Below, in pieces: positions 5,616 to 12,343 of a stretch of DNA of 12,343 bases. Each line of letters opens with the position of its first letter. Position 1 is the first letter of the stretch. The position numbers were made by a program, and so were the translations under genes. This stretch comes from Nitrososphaerota archaeon (lineage in GTDB: Archaea > Iainarchaeota > Iainarchaeia > Iainarchaeales > VGJJ01): positions 1 through 12,343 of the forward strand of contig JAGVNS010000137.1 in assembly GCA_020053155.1 (NCBI GenBank), read 5' to 3'. The notes beneath the pieces were generated by a model, which saw nothing but the letters and a program-made list of their open reading frames with translations, had not been told where the DNA came from and did no database searches.

Positions 5616-8372
5616 ATGCCTAAGGAGACCCTTATCGAAGCCGATTCGGCCGAACAAGCCTTGTTCAAAAAAAAGCTGAAAGAGCTGTCGGGCTACAAAG
5701 GAAGGGGAACCGAACTCATTTCGGTATACATTCCATTTGGAACGGACCGCAGCAGCGTGATGAATCAGCTCGCGACGGAAATGGGTCAGAGTTCCAACAT
5801 CAAATCCCCGCAAACACGAAAAAACGTTCAATCGGCGCTCAAAAAAATATCTAATTTTTTGAAACAAACCAATTTTTCAATTCCCAATACGGGAATGGCT
5901 GTATTTGCGGGAAACGTTTCCCCGCAAGAAGGAAGGACGGACTTGCGAATGTTTGTGGTGAAAGCCCTCAAACAGCTGCGAACCAAACTGTATTGGTGCG
6001 ATTCATCCTTTCACTTAGACCCATTGAAAGAAATGATGATTCCCACGGAAGTGTATTGCTTTGTCGTGATGGACAAGAGAGAGGCCACGATTGCATTGTT
6101 AGTAGGAAAAAGGTATGAGGTTATTGGACATTTTACCAGTAATGTGGCTGGAAAATTTAGGGCAGGGGGACAATGTTTGGACCCCGAAACGCTCGTCGTT
6201 CTGAAGGATGGTAATATCATTCCTATTTCGAGTGTTGAAATCAATCAAGGAATAAAAAATGCAGATACAACTACCTTCCTGATCAAAGATGCTCCTATTA
6301 TTGACAAATGGGATGTCCAAAAGAAGAAAGTAACTATTATCACTAAATATCCCCGGTTCGAAATTACTTCCTCACCCGAGCATGTTTTCTTTACTTTTGA
6401 TAAGGAGACCGATTCCATCGTTGAAAAAGAAGCCTCCAAACTAACCCCTAAGGATATCTTATTGATGCCGGAAAGTATTCAAATTGAGGGAACCATCCAA
6501 AAGTTGAAAACGGAAGTGGAAAACACTTACGCGATTACCCCGGAAGGACTGAGAAAACTTATTTTACAACGAAAAGAAAAAGGACTCTCCCAGAAAGCAT
6601 TCGGAAAAAAAGTAGGAATCCATCAGGCCGTCGTATCCGCATTAGAACGAGGAATTTTTGATCCACGGTTGGAATACTTGAAAAAGTACTGTAAAGCATC
6701 AGGGGTTAACTTTGAAGAGTTTGTGGCCAAGGACACTATCCAACGCCGCATACTACCCTCCATCCTAACGGAAGAAGTGGCTCAGATCGCGGGATACTTC
6801 CTGGGCGATGGACATTATGAGAGTGAGCGAATCGGATTCTCCGAACAACGGAAAGAGCTTGCCGAGTACTACGCACAAAAATGCAGAGAGACATTCCAAT
6901 CCCCCATAACGGTCAAATATCGAGAAAGCAAAGGATACTACCAAGTTCGGGCCAGCGGAAAGGCGCTCGTTCGCTATTTTAAGGAAAATTTCTTCCCGAC
7001 CAAACTAGCCATAGAAACAGGAATCCCCCCCATTTTCTTGAGATCCACGGGGCCCGTATTAGGCGCTTTCCTAAAGGGCCTCTTCGATGCCGAAGGATAC
7101 ATCACCGAATATCGCCTTGGCCTAGGGGTCAATAATCCCCTTTTAGCCAAACAAATCCAATTGGCCCTATTGCGATTTGGAATTATCAGTTCGGTACACG
7201 AATATGACTCCAAGCAGAACCCTTACTCGGACGTGCATCGGTTTACGGTCGACATCACTGAAAAAGAATCCCTCAGTCGCTTTCTTAGCCAAATTGGGCA
7301 ATTTACCGCTACCGATAAGCAAGCAAAGCTAGTCAAAAAAGTGAACCAAACAAGCCAAAAGAGCAATGTTCGTCAACTATTAGCCGGAGGAAAGCACATC
7401 CGAAAGCTGTTTGAGCAGGAAGGAATGAACACGCAGGACTTCAAGGGCGTCACCAACTTCTTTCGAAACGAACGTGAAATGAGCCAATTCGTGTTTCGCA
7501 AACAAATTTTGAATAGGGTTACAAACCCGGAATTAAAGAAAAAGTATAACCAAATCCTAGGGCGACAACTTTTGCCCGTGCATATATCCAGCACCCAAAA
7601 AGAAGAAGTGGAAATTCCAATGGTTGACATTTCAGTCGAAAACCCCAATTTCTTCGCCAATGGATTATTAGTCCATAATTCCGCCCAGCGATTTGAACAT
7701 TTGAGAGAGGAGGCCGCAAATGATTTTTACAAAAGCGTCTCGGGAAAAATAAATTCCACGCTGGAAGGAAAATACGACAAGCTGAAAGGGGTTATTGTCG
7801 GTGGTCCAGGTCAAACCAAGCACGATTTTTTGGCATTGGAAGCACTGGATTACCGCATTCGGGAAAAAATAATTGGGACGCTGGATTTGTCGTATACCGA
7901 TGAATCGGGGATACGTGAAATCATTCAGCGAAGCGAAGATATTTTACGCTCAACGGACTTAATGCGCGAGAAGCAGGTAATTTCTAAATTCATGACGGAA
8001 GTGGCGAAAGATGGGCTGGCAACTTATGGGCAGGGGGACGTGGAAGAGGCGTTGAACAAGGGGCAGGTGAGCGTACTCATCCTTTCGGAAGGAATTGAAT
8101 GGAGAATCATCAAAGTGAAATGCGTAAATTGTGGGGAGGAGCAATTGTTTACCATTAAAGACCCCAAGCAGGAGTTTGATGAAAATAAGGTCAAATGCGC
8201 CAAGTGCAGTTCCCCGGTAGAAGTAGTAGAGGAGTCGGACTATTTGGACCACCTGCTGGAAAGCGCCCACGCGGCGGGAACGGAAACGGCCGTCATTTCA
8301 CTGGACACGGAAGAAGGGCAGCAATTTTTCAACAGCTTTGGGGGAATCGGGGCAATGCTACGATACAAATAA
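5616..8372 (+). CDS. prf1: Peptide chain release factor aRF1 interrupted by an intein
   Basis: 918-residue precursor. Exteins are residues 1-186 and 689-918, together 416 residues, the normal aRF1 length. aRF1 recognises all three stop codons and triggers peptide release on the ribosome. Stop-codon reading motifs are intact: NIKS at 61-64 and YxCxxxF at 126-132 (Tyr126, Cys128, Phe132). The catalytic GGQ is at 184-186 and is immediately followed by the intein. The C-extein restarts with SAQRFEHLREEAANDFY, the normal continuation of GGQ. The C-terminal domain carries a CxxC...CxxC zinc-like pair (CVNC, CAKC) and the usual FGGIGAMLRY end. The gene ends with tandem stops, TAA then TAG. No SD is seen; a TATA-like box sits at -26. 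The VOC gene follows 24 bases on and is probably cotranscribed. Unspliced protein should lack release activity. Confidence 0.95.
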   Translation: MPKETLIEADSAEQALFKKKLKELSGYKGRGTELISVYIPFGTDRSSVMNQLATEMGQSSNIKSPQTRKNVQSALKKISNFLKQTNFSIPNTGMAVFAGNVSPQEGRTDLRMFVVKALKQLRTKLYWCDSSFHLDPLKEMMIPTEVYCFVVMDKREATIALLVGKRYEVIGHFTSNVAGKFRAGGQCLDPETLVVLKDGNIIPISSVEINQGIKNADTTTFLIKDAPIIDKWDVQKKKVTIITKYPRFEITSSPEHVFFTFDKETDSIVEKEASKLTPKDILLMPESIQIEGTIQKLKTEVENTYAITPEGLRKLILQRKEKGLSQKAFGKKVGIHQAVVSALERGIFDPRLEYLKKYCKASGVNFEEFVAKDTIQRRILPSILTEEVAQIAGYFLGDGHYESERIGFSEQRKELAEYYAQKCRETFQSPITVKYRESKGYYQVRASGKALVRYFKENFFPTKLAIETGIPPIFLRSTGPVLGAFLKGLFDAEGYITEYRLGLGVNNPLLAKQIQLALLRFGIISSVHEYDSKQNPYSDVHRFTVDITEKESLSRFLSQIGQFTATDKQAKLVKKVNQTSQKSNVRQLLAGGKHIRKLFEQEGMNTQDFKGVTNFFRNEREMSQFVFRKQILNRVTNPELKKKYNQILGRQLLPVHISSTQKEEVEIPMVDISVENPNFFANGLLVHNSAQRFEHLREEAANDFYKSVSGKINSTLEGKYDKLKGVIVGGPGQTKHDFLALEALDYRIREKIIGTLDLSYTDESGIREIIQRSEDILRSTDLMREKQVISKFMTEVAKDGLATYGQGDVEEALNKGQVSVLILSEGIEWRIIKVKCVNCGEEQLFTIKDPKQEFDENKVKCAKCSSPVEVVEESDYLDHLLESAHAAGTETAVISLDTEEGQQFFNSFGGIGAMLRYK
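6174..7679 (+). mobile_element. Intein with LAGLIDADG homing endonuclease and XRE-like HTH, inserted after GGQ
   Basis: 502 residues in frame (precursor 187-688). Splicing residues by intein numbering: Cys1 (block A, CLDPETLV); a block B SPEH with His70; block F around VDISVENPNFFANGLLV (484-500); block G His501-Asn502; first C-extein residue Ser. All are compatible with active class 1 splicing. An HTH_XRE-like segment lies at about 126-178 (GLSQKAFGKKVGIHQAVVSA). The endonuclease has both LAGLIDADG-type helices: IAGYFLGDG (205-213, Asp212) and LGAFLKGLFDAEG (296-308, Asp305). A further helical, basic region (about 381-475) follows. Ten of 45 leucines use CTA, against 1 of 36 in the exteins. 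Nothing looks decayed, so it may still be mobile. I do not recall an intein at this site but could not search. Confidence 0.95.
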
Positions 8373-8396
8373 TAGCCTCAAAGATGGAGAAGAGTG

Positions 8397-8798
8397 ATGA
8401 AAGAAAACTCCGCCAAAGACCCGGCAGGACATCTAAAACTATCCGTCAGCCATTTTGAAAAAAGTAAACAGTTCTATGCCAAACTATTCCATAATCTTGG
8501 TTTCAACCAAATTGCGGATAAAGAGGGAAGTGTGGGATGGGTAACAAAGGAAGGATTTGGCATATGGATTGCTCAGGCAGACTTTATGGAGCCACAGCAC
8601 ACGTTCAAGGCACCCGGGTTTCACCATCTCTGCCTTAAAGCGAGATCGGAAAAGGAAGTGAATTCTATTTACGAGAGCATAAAAAATGAAACGAGAATTT
8701 TCGCTCCACCCGCAAAGCACCCGAAATATACGGAGAAATACTATGCCTTCACTTTTGCCGATCCGGATGGAATGAAACTCGAAGTGGCATATTACTAG
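8397..8798 (+). CDS. VOC-superfamily protein (glyoxalase/dioxygenase fold)
   Basis: 133 residues with the paired beta-alpha-beta-beta-beta layout of vicinal oxygen chelate proteins. HLKLSVSHFEKSKQFYAKLF (12-31) is the first module and GFHHLCLKA (74-82) opens the second. The closing FADPDGMKLEVAYY (120-133) is the classic C-terminal motif. Candidate metal ligands are His12, His76 or His77 and Glu129. This group includes glyoxalase I-like enzymes, lyases and fosfomycin-resistance-type proteins, and the sequence alone does not pick a substrate. A GTG codon directly before (8394) is in frame, but GGAG at 8386-8389 sits seven bases from the ATG at 8397, which favours the ATG. It starts 24 bases after aRF1 and probably shares its transcript. 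Confidence 0.8.
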   Translation: MKENSAKDPAGHLKLSVSHFEKSKQFYAKLFHNLGFNQIADKEGSVGWVTKEGFGIWIAQADFMEPQHTFKAPGFHHLCLKARSEKEVNSIYESIKNETRIFAPPAKHPKYTEKYYAFTFADPDGMKLEVAYY

Positions 8799-8828
8799 AT
8801 CCCTGAATTAGTCAAAAATTCAACATCG

Positions 8829-8837
8829 TTTTTTATT
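8829..8837 (+). promoter_or_regulatory. T-rich TATA-like box before the small membrane protein genes
   Basis: ttttttatt is centred 29 bases before the ATG at 8862, in a 63-base gap. The tract could instead act as a termination signal for the aRF1-VOC transcript, since archaeal termination uses T-rich stretches on the coding strand. Confidence 0.35.
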
Positions 8838-8861
8838 CGCGAGCGCAGGTAGTAGAGAACG

Positions 8862-9047
8862 ATGAACCGACTTCAGGAGATTGTAGCAACGGGGGTAACC
8901 GTCTTTGGCATTTCCATTAGTCAATCCCCCCTCTTGATTTTTTCGAACATTACGGTTGGAATGGTGGGCATCGTTTTGTTCGTCTTCGGGGTCATTGGGA
9001 TGATTTTTGATGACATTAAGCAATTCTTTGACCTTACGGCACAATAA
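8862..9047 (+). CDS. Small membrane protein, unknown function
   Basis: 61 residues, not recognised. A clear hydrophobic helix runs at about 30-48 (ITVGMVGIVLFVFGVIGMIF), and a weaker hydrophobic stretch lies at about 8-26, so one or two membrane passes are possible. The C-terminus (FDDIKQFFDLTAQ) is amphipathic with acidic residues. No strong SD is present; a T-rich box lies 29 bases upstream. Its end overlaps the start of the next small gene. Small size lowers certainty, but the hydrophobic pattern and the lack of a competing frame support it as real. Confidence 0.55.
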   Translation: MNRLQEIVATGVTVFGISISQSPLLIFSNITVGMVGIVLFVFGVIGMIFDDIKQFFDLTAQ

Positions 9048-9270
9048 GTATGTAGCGTACGTTCAGATTTGGGCCGCATTTTGCTTCACTATTCTTGCGA
9101 GCGATTTTTTCAACTTCCTCGAAATTCGAACCAACATTGCCCAATTTTTTGTTTTGAACAATTTCGTCGTGGCTATTATACTAGGAGCTATCGGGCACAT
9201 GTACTTCCGTTCCCAGCTTCACTTCATCGAACGAATGGCACGTTCACCTCATGTTCGAAATTTCACATAG
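9010..9270 (+). CDS. Small two-helix membrane protein, unknown function
   Basis: 86 residues if started at the ATG at 9010, overlapping the preceding gene by 38 bases. A TTG at 9028 would overlap less, and an in-frame TTG at 9007 is also possible. Two predicted membrane helices lie at about 15-37 (YVAYVQIWAAFCFTILASDFF) and 46-65 (FFVLNNFVVAIILGAIGHMY), with a basic C-terminal tail (RSQLHFIERMARSPHVR), which suggests a cytoplasmic C-terminus. It ends with tandem TAG TAG. The overlap implies translational coupling with the upstream small membrane protein, perhaps as partners. No family recognised. Confidence 0.5.
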   Translation: MTLSNSLTLRHNKYVAYVQIWAAFCFTILASDFFNFLEIRTNIAQFFVLNNFVVAIILGAIGHMYFRSQLHFIERMARSPHVRNFT

Positions 9271-9278
9271 TAGGGGAC

Positions 9279-9285
9279 TAAAAAC
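9279..9285 (+). promoter_or_regulatory. Weak TATA-like box of truD
   Basis: taaaaac is centred about 24 bases before the truD ATG, and no SD-like motif lies between them, consistent with a leaderless mRNA. The match is modest. Confidence 0.3.
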
Positions 9286-9305
9286 AAAATCCACCCTCTT
9301 CTCGC

Positions 9306-10556
9306 ATGGACCTTCCTTTTCTCATCAAGAGCAGCCCCTTGGGCGGGCAGTTGAAGCGTCGAATTGAGGATTTTATTGTCGAGGAAATTCTGCCCGATGG
9401 AACGGTCTGCAAAATAGAACAATTGAATCAAATGCCCCCTCCCCGCATTGCATTAAACATCCCCCCAAACCCTAATCCGTTGAAGCTTGACCAATTGCAC
9501 GTACGCATGGAAAAGTTCAATTTAGAAACAACGTTTGCGATTCGAAATCTTTCAAGGGGAACAGGGAATAGTGTGAAACGGATTGGGTATGCGGGATTGA
9601 AAGACAAGCGCGCGTTGACGTGTCAGCGCATCTCATTGTGGAAGCCCGATATTGAAAAGCTCAAACGATTTGGAATGAGGGGAATGGCATTGCATCATGC
9701 GGAATGGTCGGATACGCGCATTGAATTGGGGGATTTGAGGGGAAATCAATTTACAATCGTTATACGTGACATTCCATTTTCTATTGAGGAGACAACGGAA
9801 AAAATAATGGATTTTTCCCACACGCTTACGCAAGGGATTCCCAATTATTTTGGGGAGCAGCGCTTTGGGGGATATCGAAACGTCACGCACGTGGTGGGAA
9901 AGCTCTTGCTGCAGGGAAAAATTGAAGAAGCGGTGATGACCTATTTAACGAAAGAAAGCGTTGGGGAGATGGAGGATGCGGCTCTCGCACGAAAGAACCT
10001 TCGCGAAACAATGGACTTCAAAAAAGCCTTGGAAGCATTTCCAGATACGTTTCATTTTGAACGAGCGATGCTGAATCATTTAGTGTTTCTTCCAAAGGAC
10101 TTTGCGGGAGCCTTTCAACGACTCCCAACAAAGACGCGGTACTTGTTTACGCACGCCTACCAGAGTCACATTTTCAACCAAATCGTTGCGGAGCGCGTGA
10201 GAAAGGGACTGTTTTATCCCATGGAGGGAGACATACTCGAGAATGGGATTCCCACTGCATTGTTGCCTGGAAGCGAATCCAAAATGGCGAGTGGAATTCC
10301 GGGAGAAATTGAACGGGACGTGTTGTCCCATGAAAAAATAGATTCTGCCTTTTTCAAAAACCAAAAATTGGGGGAATTATCAAGTTGGGGAATGCGCAAA
10401 CCCATTTTGCTTCGCGTGCATGATTTTGCGCTTGGAAAAGTGGAGAGTGATGAATTGTTTGAAGGGAAAACAAAAGCGCTCGTGACGTTTTGGTTGGAGA
10501 AAGGGACGTATGCCACAACGGTTTTGCGCGAGCTGCTCAAGAACGAACAAAACTGA
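9306..10556 (+). CDS. truD: tRNA pseudouridine synthase TruD
   Basis: 416-residue member of the TruD/Pus7 family, which isomerises uridine to pseudouridine in tRNA (position 13 in the characterised bacterial enzymes; archaeal and eukaryotic relatives can have additional sites). The signature IGYAGLKDKRALTCQRISLW lies at 93-112, with the catalytic aspartate Asp100 in GLKDK. NYFGEQRFGGYRNVTH (180-195) is the second hallmark. The N-terminal KRRIEDFIVEEI (17-28) is the usual RxxxxDFxVxE start. The long middle part corresponds to the TruD insertion domain, and length matches archaeal members. It converges with the membrane-anchored protein gene, nine bases separating the stop codons. The family call is firm. 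Confidence 0.95.
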   Translation: MDLPFLIKSSPLGGQLKRRIEDFIVEEILPDGTVCKIEQLNQMPPPRIALNIPPNPNPLKLDQLHVRMEKFNLETTFAIRNLSRGTGNSVKRIGYAGLKDKRALTCQRISLWKPDIEKLKRFGMRGMALHHAEWSDTRIELGDLRGNQFTIVIRDIPFSIEETTEKIMDFSHTLTQGIPNYFGEQRFGGYRNVTHVVGKLLLQGKIEEAVMTYLTKESVGEMEDAALARKNLRETMDFKKALEAFPDTFHFERAMLNHLVFLPKDFAGAFQRLPTKTRYLFTHAYQSHIFNQIVAERVRKGLFYPMEGDILENGIPTALLPGSESKMASGIPGEIERDVLSHEKIDSAFFKNQKLGELSSWGMRKPILLRVHDFALGKVESDELFEGKTKALVTFWLEKGTYATTVLRELLKNEQN

Positions 10557-10565
10557 AAGTACCCG

Positions 10566-11249
10566 CTAATTGGGAGCGGATTGATTGGAATCTCCCAGGG
10601 CCGCATTTCCTGAATCCGCAATCACTTTATTGGTCAACCCAATCAACTGGGGGGCGTCGGCATACAGCGCGCGCATCAGCAAAAAATTGACTCCCGGAAC
10701 ATCGTTTTCGTTGACGGGATATAGGATGACTCCTTGCGTCGAGACCTCTACTAAAGGTTGTGCACGCGACGCATCAGGGAATTCAATGCGAAGGGTAATG
10801 GAGTTGGGCGAATCCAGGAGAGTCATACACTCCCCCACGGAAATGACCGCGTTTTCTTTGGCCGTACCATAATCGGTCTGGCAATTCAGCCATTTCCCTC
10901 CAGGAGTATCGTACACACGGTACACCGTACGCGTAACCTTCTGGTGTCCAGTCAAGACGATCTGCTGCTGGATGAGCGCCTCGGCCACCTGACTATTGAA
11001 GGAGCTGCTGCCCTCCAGACCTATCGGGGAGAGTACAAAACTATCCTTTTGGGCCAAAACAGGCAGAATTTGGGAAGGGAGGGCCTCTTTGGATGCGAAA
11101 AGGATGCCCTGCTGGGTTTCGGTGTAGGGGTATGATGCGGGAGAAAACAACCTATTCCAAACGTCCTGGGGACTGGTCTGGTTAAGAGCCAAATACAGGG
11201 AGACAATGAATAGGAACGCAAAAAGGGAGTAAAGGGGAGCATGACGCAT
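10566..11249 (-). CDS. Membrane-anchored extracytoplasmic protein, unknown function
   Basis: 227 residues from the ATG at 11249. One N-terminal hydrophobic helix (about 7-22, YSLFAFLFIVSLYLAL) acts as a signal anchor. The remainder is soluble and probably outside the cell, with two cysteines (123 and 141) that could form a disulfide. I recognise no family. The reading frame stays open to an ATG at 11300 that would add 17 residues, but a TATA-like ttataa (11278-11273, minus strand) sits 26 bases before 11249 and lies inside that extension, so a leaderless start at 11249 is much more likely. It lies downstream of the S-layer gene on the same strand but has its own promoter and is separated by a terminator. 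A role in the cell envelope is only suggested by position. Confidence 0.75.
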   Translation of the reverse strand: MRHAPLYSLFAFLFIVSLYLALNQTSPQDVWNRLFSPASYPYTETQQGILFASKEALPSQILPVLAQKDSFVLSPIGLEGSSSFNSQVAEALIQQQIVLTGHQKVTRTVYRVYDTPGGKWLNCQTDYGTAKENAVISVGECMTLLDSPNSITLRIEFPDASRAQPLVEVSTQGVILYPVNENDVPGVNFLLMRALYADAPQLIGLTNKVIADSGNAALGDSNQSAPN

Positions 11250-11272
11250 GGAAAAGAGGAGTGAAAAAAACC

Positions 11273-11278
11273 TTATAA
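11273..11278 (-). promoter_or_regulatory. TATA box of the membrane-anchored protein gene
   Basis: On the minus strand cattataagg is a good TATA match centred 26 bases before the ATG at 11249, predicting transcription starting at or next to the A of the start codon. This box decides the start choice. Confidence 0.55.
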
Positions 11279-11318
11279 TGGGATAAGGATAACCCGGCAA
11301 AAGCGCCGTCTAATGACT

Positions 11319-11369
11319 AAAAAAAAAAGGTTCAAAAAAAGGGAAAAGGGGGAGGAATTTCCTCCCCCC
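11319..11369 (-). terminator. Hairpin and T-tract terminator of the S-layer gene
   Basis: A nine-base-pair G/C-rich stem (11348-11356 with 11360-11368, loop att) begins about 20 bases after the S-layer stop codon. Reading leftward it is followed by tttt, ttttttt (11340-11334) and a run of ten T (11328-11319). This is a strong termination signal for a highly expressed gene. The T-runs lie on the minus strand only, so it is directional. Confidence 0.75.
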
Positions 11370-11390
11370 GCAAATACTTTGGCAACGCCG

Positions 11391-12343
11391 TTAAATGGCG
11401 TCCAAGGCAGCAATGAGGTCTTGGGCCGCACTACCGGTGTCTTCCGCACTGTACCCTGCAACGATGATGTTGCCGCTGTACACTCCGGAGACCATGTCGC
11501 CATCCGCGTTCAATTCGTCCGCCACTTCTTGGGCCAACGAGTTGACCAAGGGTCCGCCCACCACAATCTTGGGGCCGGGCACCGCAGAGTCAGTCGTATA
11601 GACTTGGGCTTTCCCGTTCAAGGGGGCCGGGGTCATATACGTAAACGGAGCGCCGTTGGTCACCGTTTCTGAAGACGAACCGTCTCCACCCACCACATCT
11701 GAGGTGTACGTGATGTCGGTCACCGTCACCGTGGTTCCGGTCGAGAATGTTCCGGTCTCTCCTTCATCTACGGTAATTTCCTCTCCGCCTTCTACTGTCG
11801 TGGTGCTGGAGGCACCCGTGACAACGTATTCAATGTCGGGTCTGTTTTCGGGAATCCAAAATTCGGCGGTATCTTCATCATCGATAGAGAATCGCGTTCC
11901 CCAATCCGTGTAGGCTTCCGTCAATGAACTGGTTGAAGTCGTGTCGGTGCTCAACGATAAAGTAATACCGTTGATGGCAGACACGTTTCGTCCATAGTTG
12001 ACATCCGACCCAGGGACGGATATTTTATTTCCAGTTCCGCCTAAGTTAGGGATATCGTCGTCTCGCGTGTCGATGTAGGCACGATGCGTATAGTTGCTCG
12101 TGTTATTTTCATCCACACCAAACCATGCGATGTGCACGGTTTCAGACGAGGAATCCATTCCCCATTCGTCACGCTGAGGCACGTAATAGTTGGCATCCAG
12201 AGCCATGTTTTCTCCAGTGTCGGTTCCGAAGAACGTCAACTGCTTGGAGTTCTGAATACCTCCGCTTCGTGGAATGGCCTGTCCGGTTCCGGTAGTATTG
12301 GCGGCGGTAGGAAGACCTAACAACGACAGATACACTCCTTTAC
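11391..12343 (-). CDS. S-layer protein, C-terminal part (gene continues beyond the window)
   Basis: At least 316 residues are visible. The reading frame is open through the right edge, and the first apparent start, at 12335, is a GTG (Val) inside the protein. Counting from that Val, VVGGPLVNSLAQEV (258-271) and NIIVAGYSAEDTGSAAQDLI (289-308) form the conserved C-terminal signature of archaeal (methanogen-type) S-layer proteins. The part before it is rich in Thr, Ser, Gly and Asp with few Lys, as expected for an exported surface protein. N-glycosylation sequons are seen at Asn13, Asn77, Asn78, Asn81 and Asn117. It forms the crystalline cell-surface coat. The stop is TAA, followed by a strong terminator. 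The signal peptide and N-terminus are outside the window. Confidence 0.85.
   Translation of the reverse strand, partial: KGVYLSLLGLPTAANTTGTGQAIPRSGGIQNSKQLTFFGTDTGENMALDANYYVPQRDEWGMDSSSETVHIAWFGVDENNTSNYTHRAYIDTRDDDIPNLGGTGNKISVPGSDVNYGRNVSAINGITLSLSTDTTSTSSLTEAYTDWGTRFSIDDEDTAEFWIPENRPDIEYVVTGASSTTTVEGGEEITVDEGETGTFSTGTTVTVTDITYTSDVVGGDGSSSETVTNGAPFTYMTPAPLNGKAQVYTTDSAVPGPKIVVGGPLVNSLAQEVADELNADGDMVSGVYSGNIIVAGYSAEDTGSAAQDLIAALDAI

Noticed and set aside
6174..7679. Intron or ordinary domain insertion in aRF1
   Set aside because: The reading frame is continuous and the insert has intein splicing blocks at both ends and a homing endonuclease in the middle.
11250..11300. Longer N-terminus (17 residues) for the membrane-anchored protein
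   Set aside because: The likely TATA box of the gene lies inside this stretch, 26 bases before the ATG at 11249.
12333..12335. GTG as the true start of the S-layer gene
   Set aside because: The frame stays open to the window edge, no signal peptide follows, and the protein is clearly only a C-terminal part.
1..12343. CRISPR array, insertion sequence or defence locus
   Set aside because: No regularly spaced repeats, transposase or defence-type genes are visible; apart from the intein the window is housekeeping and envelope genes.

Overview
This window is archaeal chromosome. It encodes an archaeal/eukaryotic-type release factor 1 (aRF1), an archaeal ribosomal protein L10e (uL16 family), the archaeal-type diphthamide enzyme Dph2, archaeal-type inositol-phosphate synthase, TruD, a geranylgeranyl reductase and an S-layer protein with the archaeal S-layer C-terminal signature. 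Several genes have a TATA-like box 24-30 bases before the ATG, the spacing expected of leaderless archaeal mRNAs. A DPANN-type lineage (Diapherotrites-like or a relative) is my guess, based on the Ala/Lys-rich ribosomal protein tail and tight packing. No rRNA or other phylogenetic marker settles it.

Layout. 1-47: a strong imperfect hairpin at the window edge. 127-1341 (-): geranylgeranyl reductase-family flavoenzyme. 1493-3397 (+): L10e with a long low-complexity tail, then Dph2, with two hairpins in the 90-base gap. 3398-4375 (-): a degenerate UMP kinase-like protein whose stop codon abuts that of Dph2. 4530-5591 (+): inositol-phosphate synthase. 5616-8372 (+): aRF1 interrupted by a 502-residue intein directly after the catalytic GGQ motif. 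8397-8798 (+): a VOC-fold protein. 8862-9270 (+): two small overlapping membrane proteins. 9306-10556 (+): TruD. 10566-11249 (-): a membrane-anchored extracytoplasmic protein of unknown function. 11391 to the right edge (-): the C-terminal part of an S-layer protein, followed by a hairpin/T-tract terminator.

Functional themes. L10e, Dph2 (eEF2/aEF2 modification), aRF1 and TruD (tRNA pseudouridylation) all serve translation. Geranylgeranyl reductase and inositol-phosphate synthase both feed archaeal membrane lipid synthesis. The right end is cell envelope.

The most striking feature is the intein, which separates GGQ from the following Ser. Unspliced aRF1 therefore should not release peptides, so every functional release factor would depend on protein splicing. 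The intein keeps all recognisable splicing residues and both LAGLIDADG acidic residues, carries an extra XRE-like helix-turn-helix, and uses the leucine codon CTA far more often than the exteins (10 of 45 versus 1 of 36), which suggests a foreign origin.
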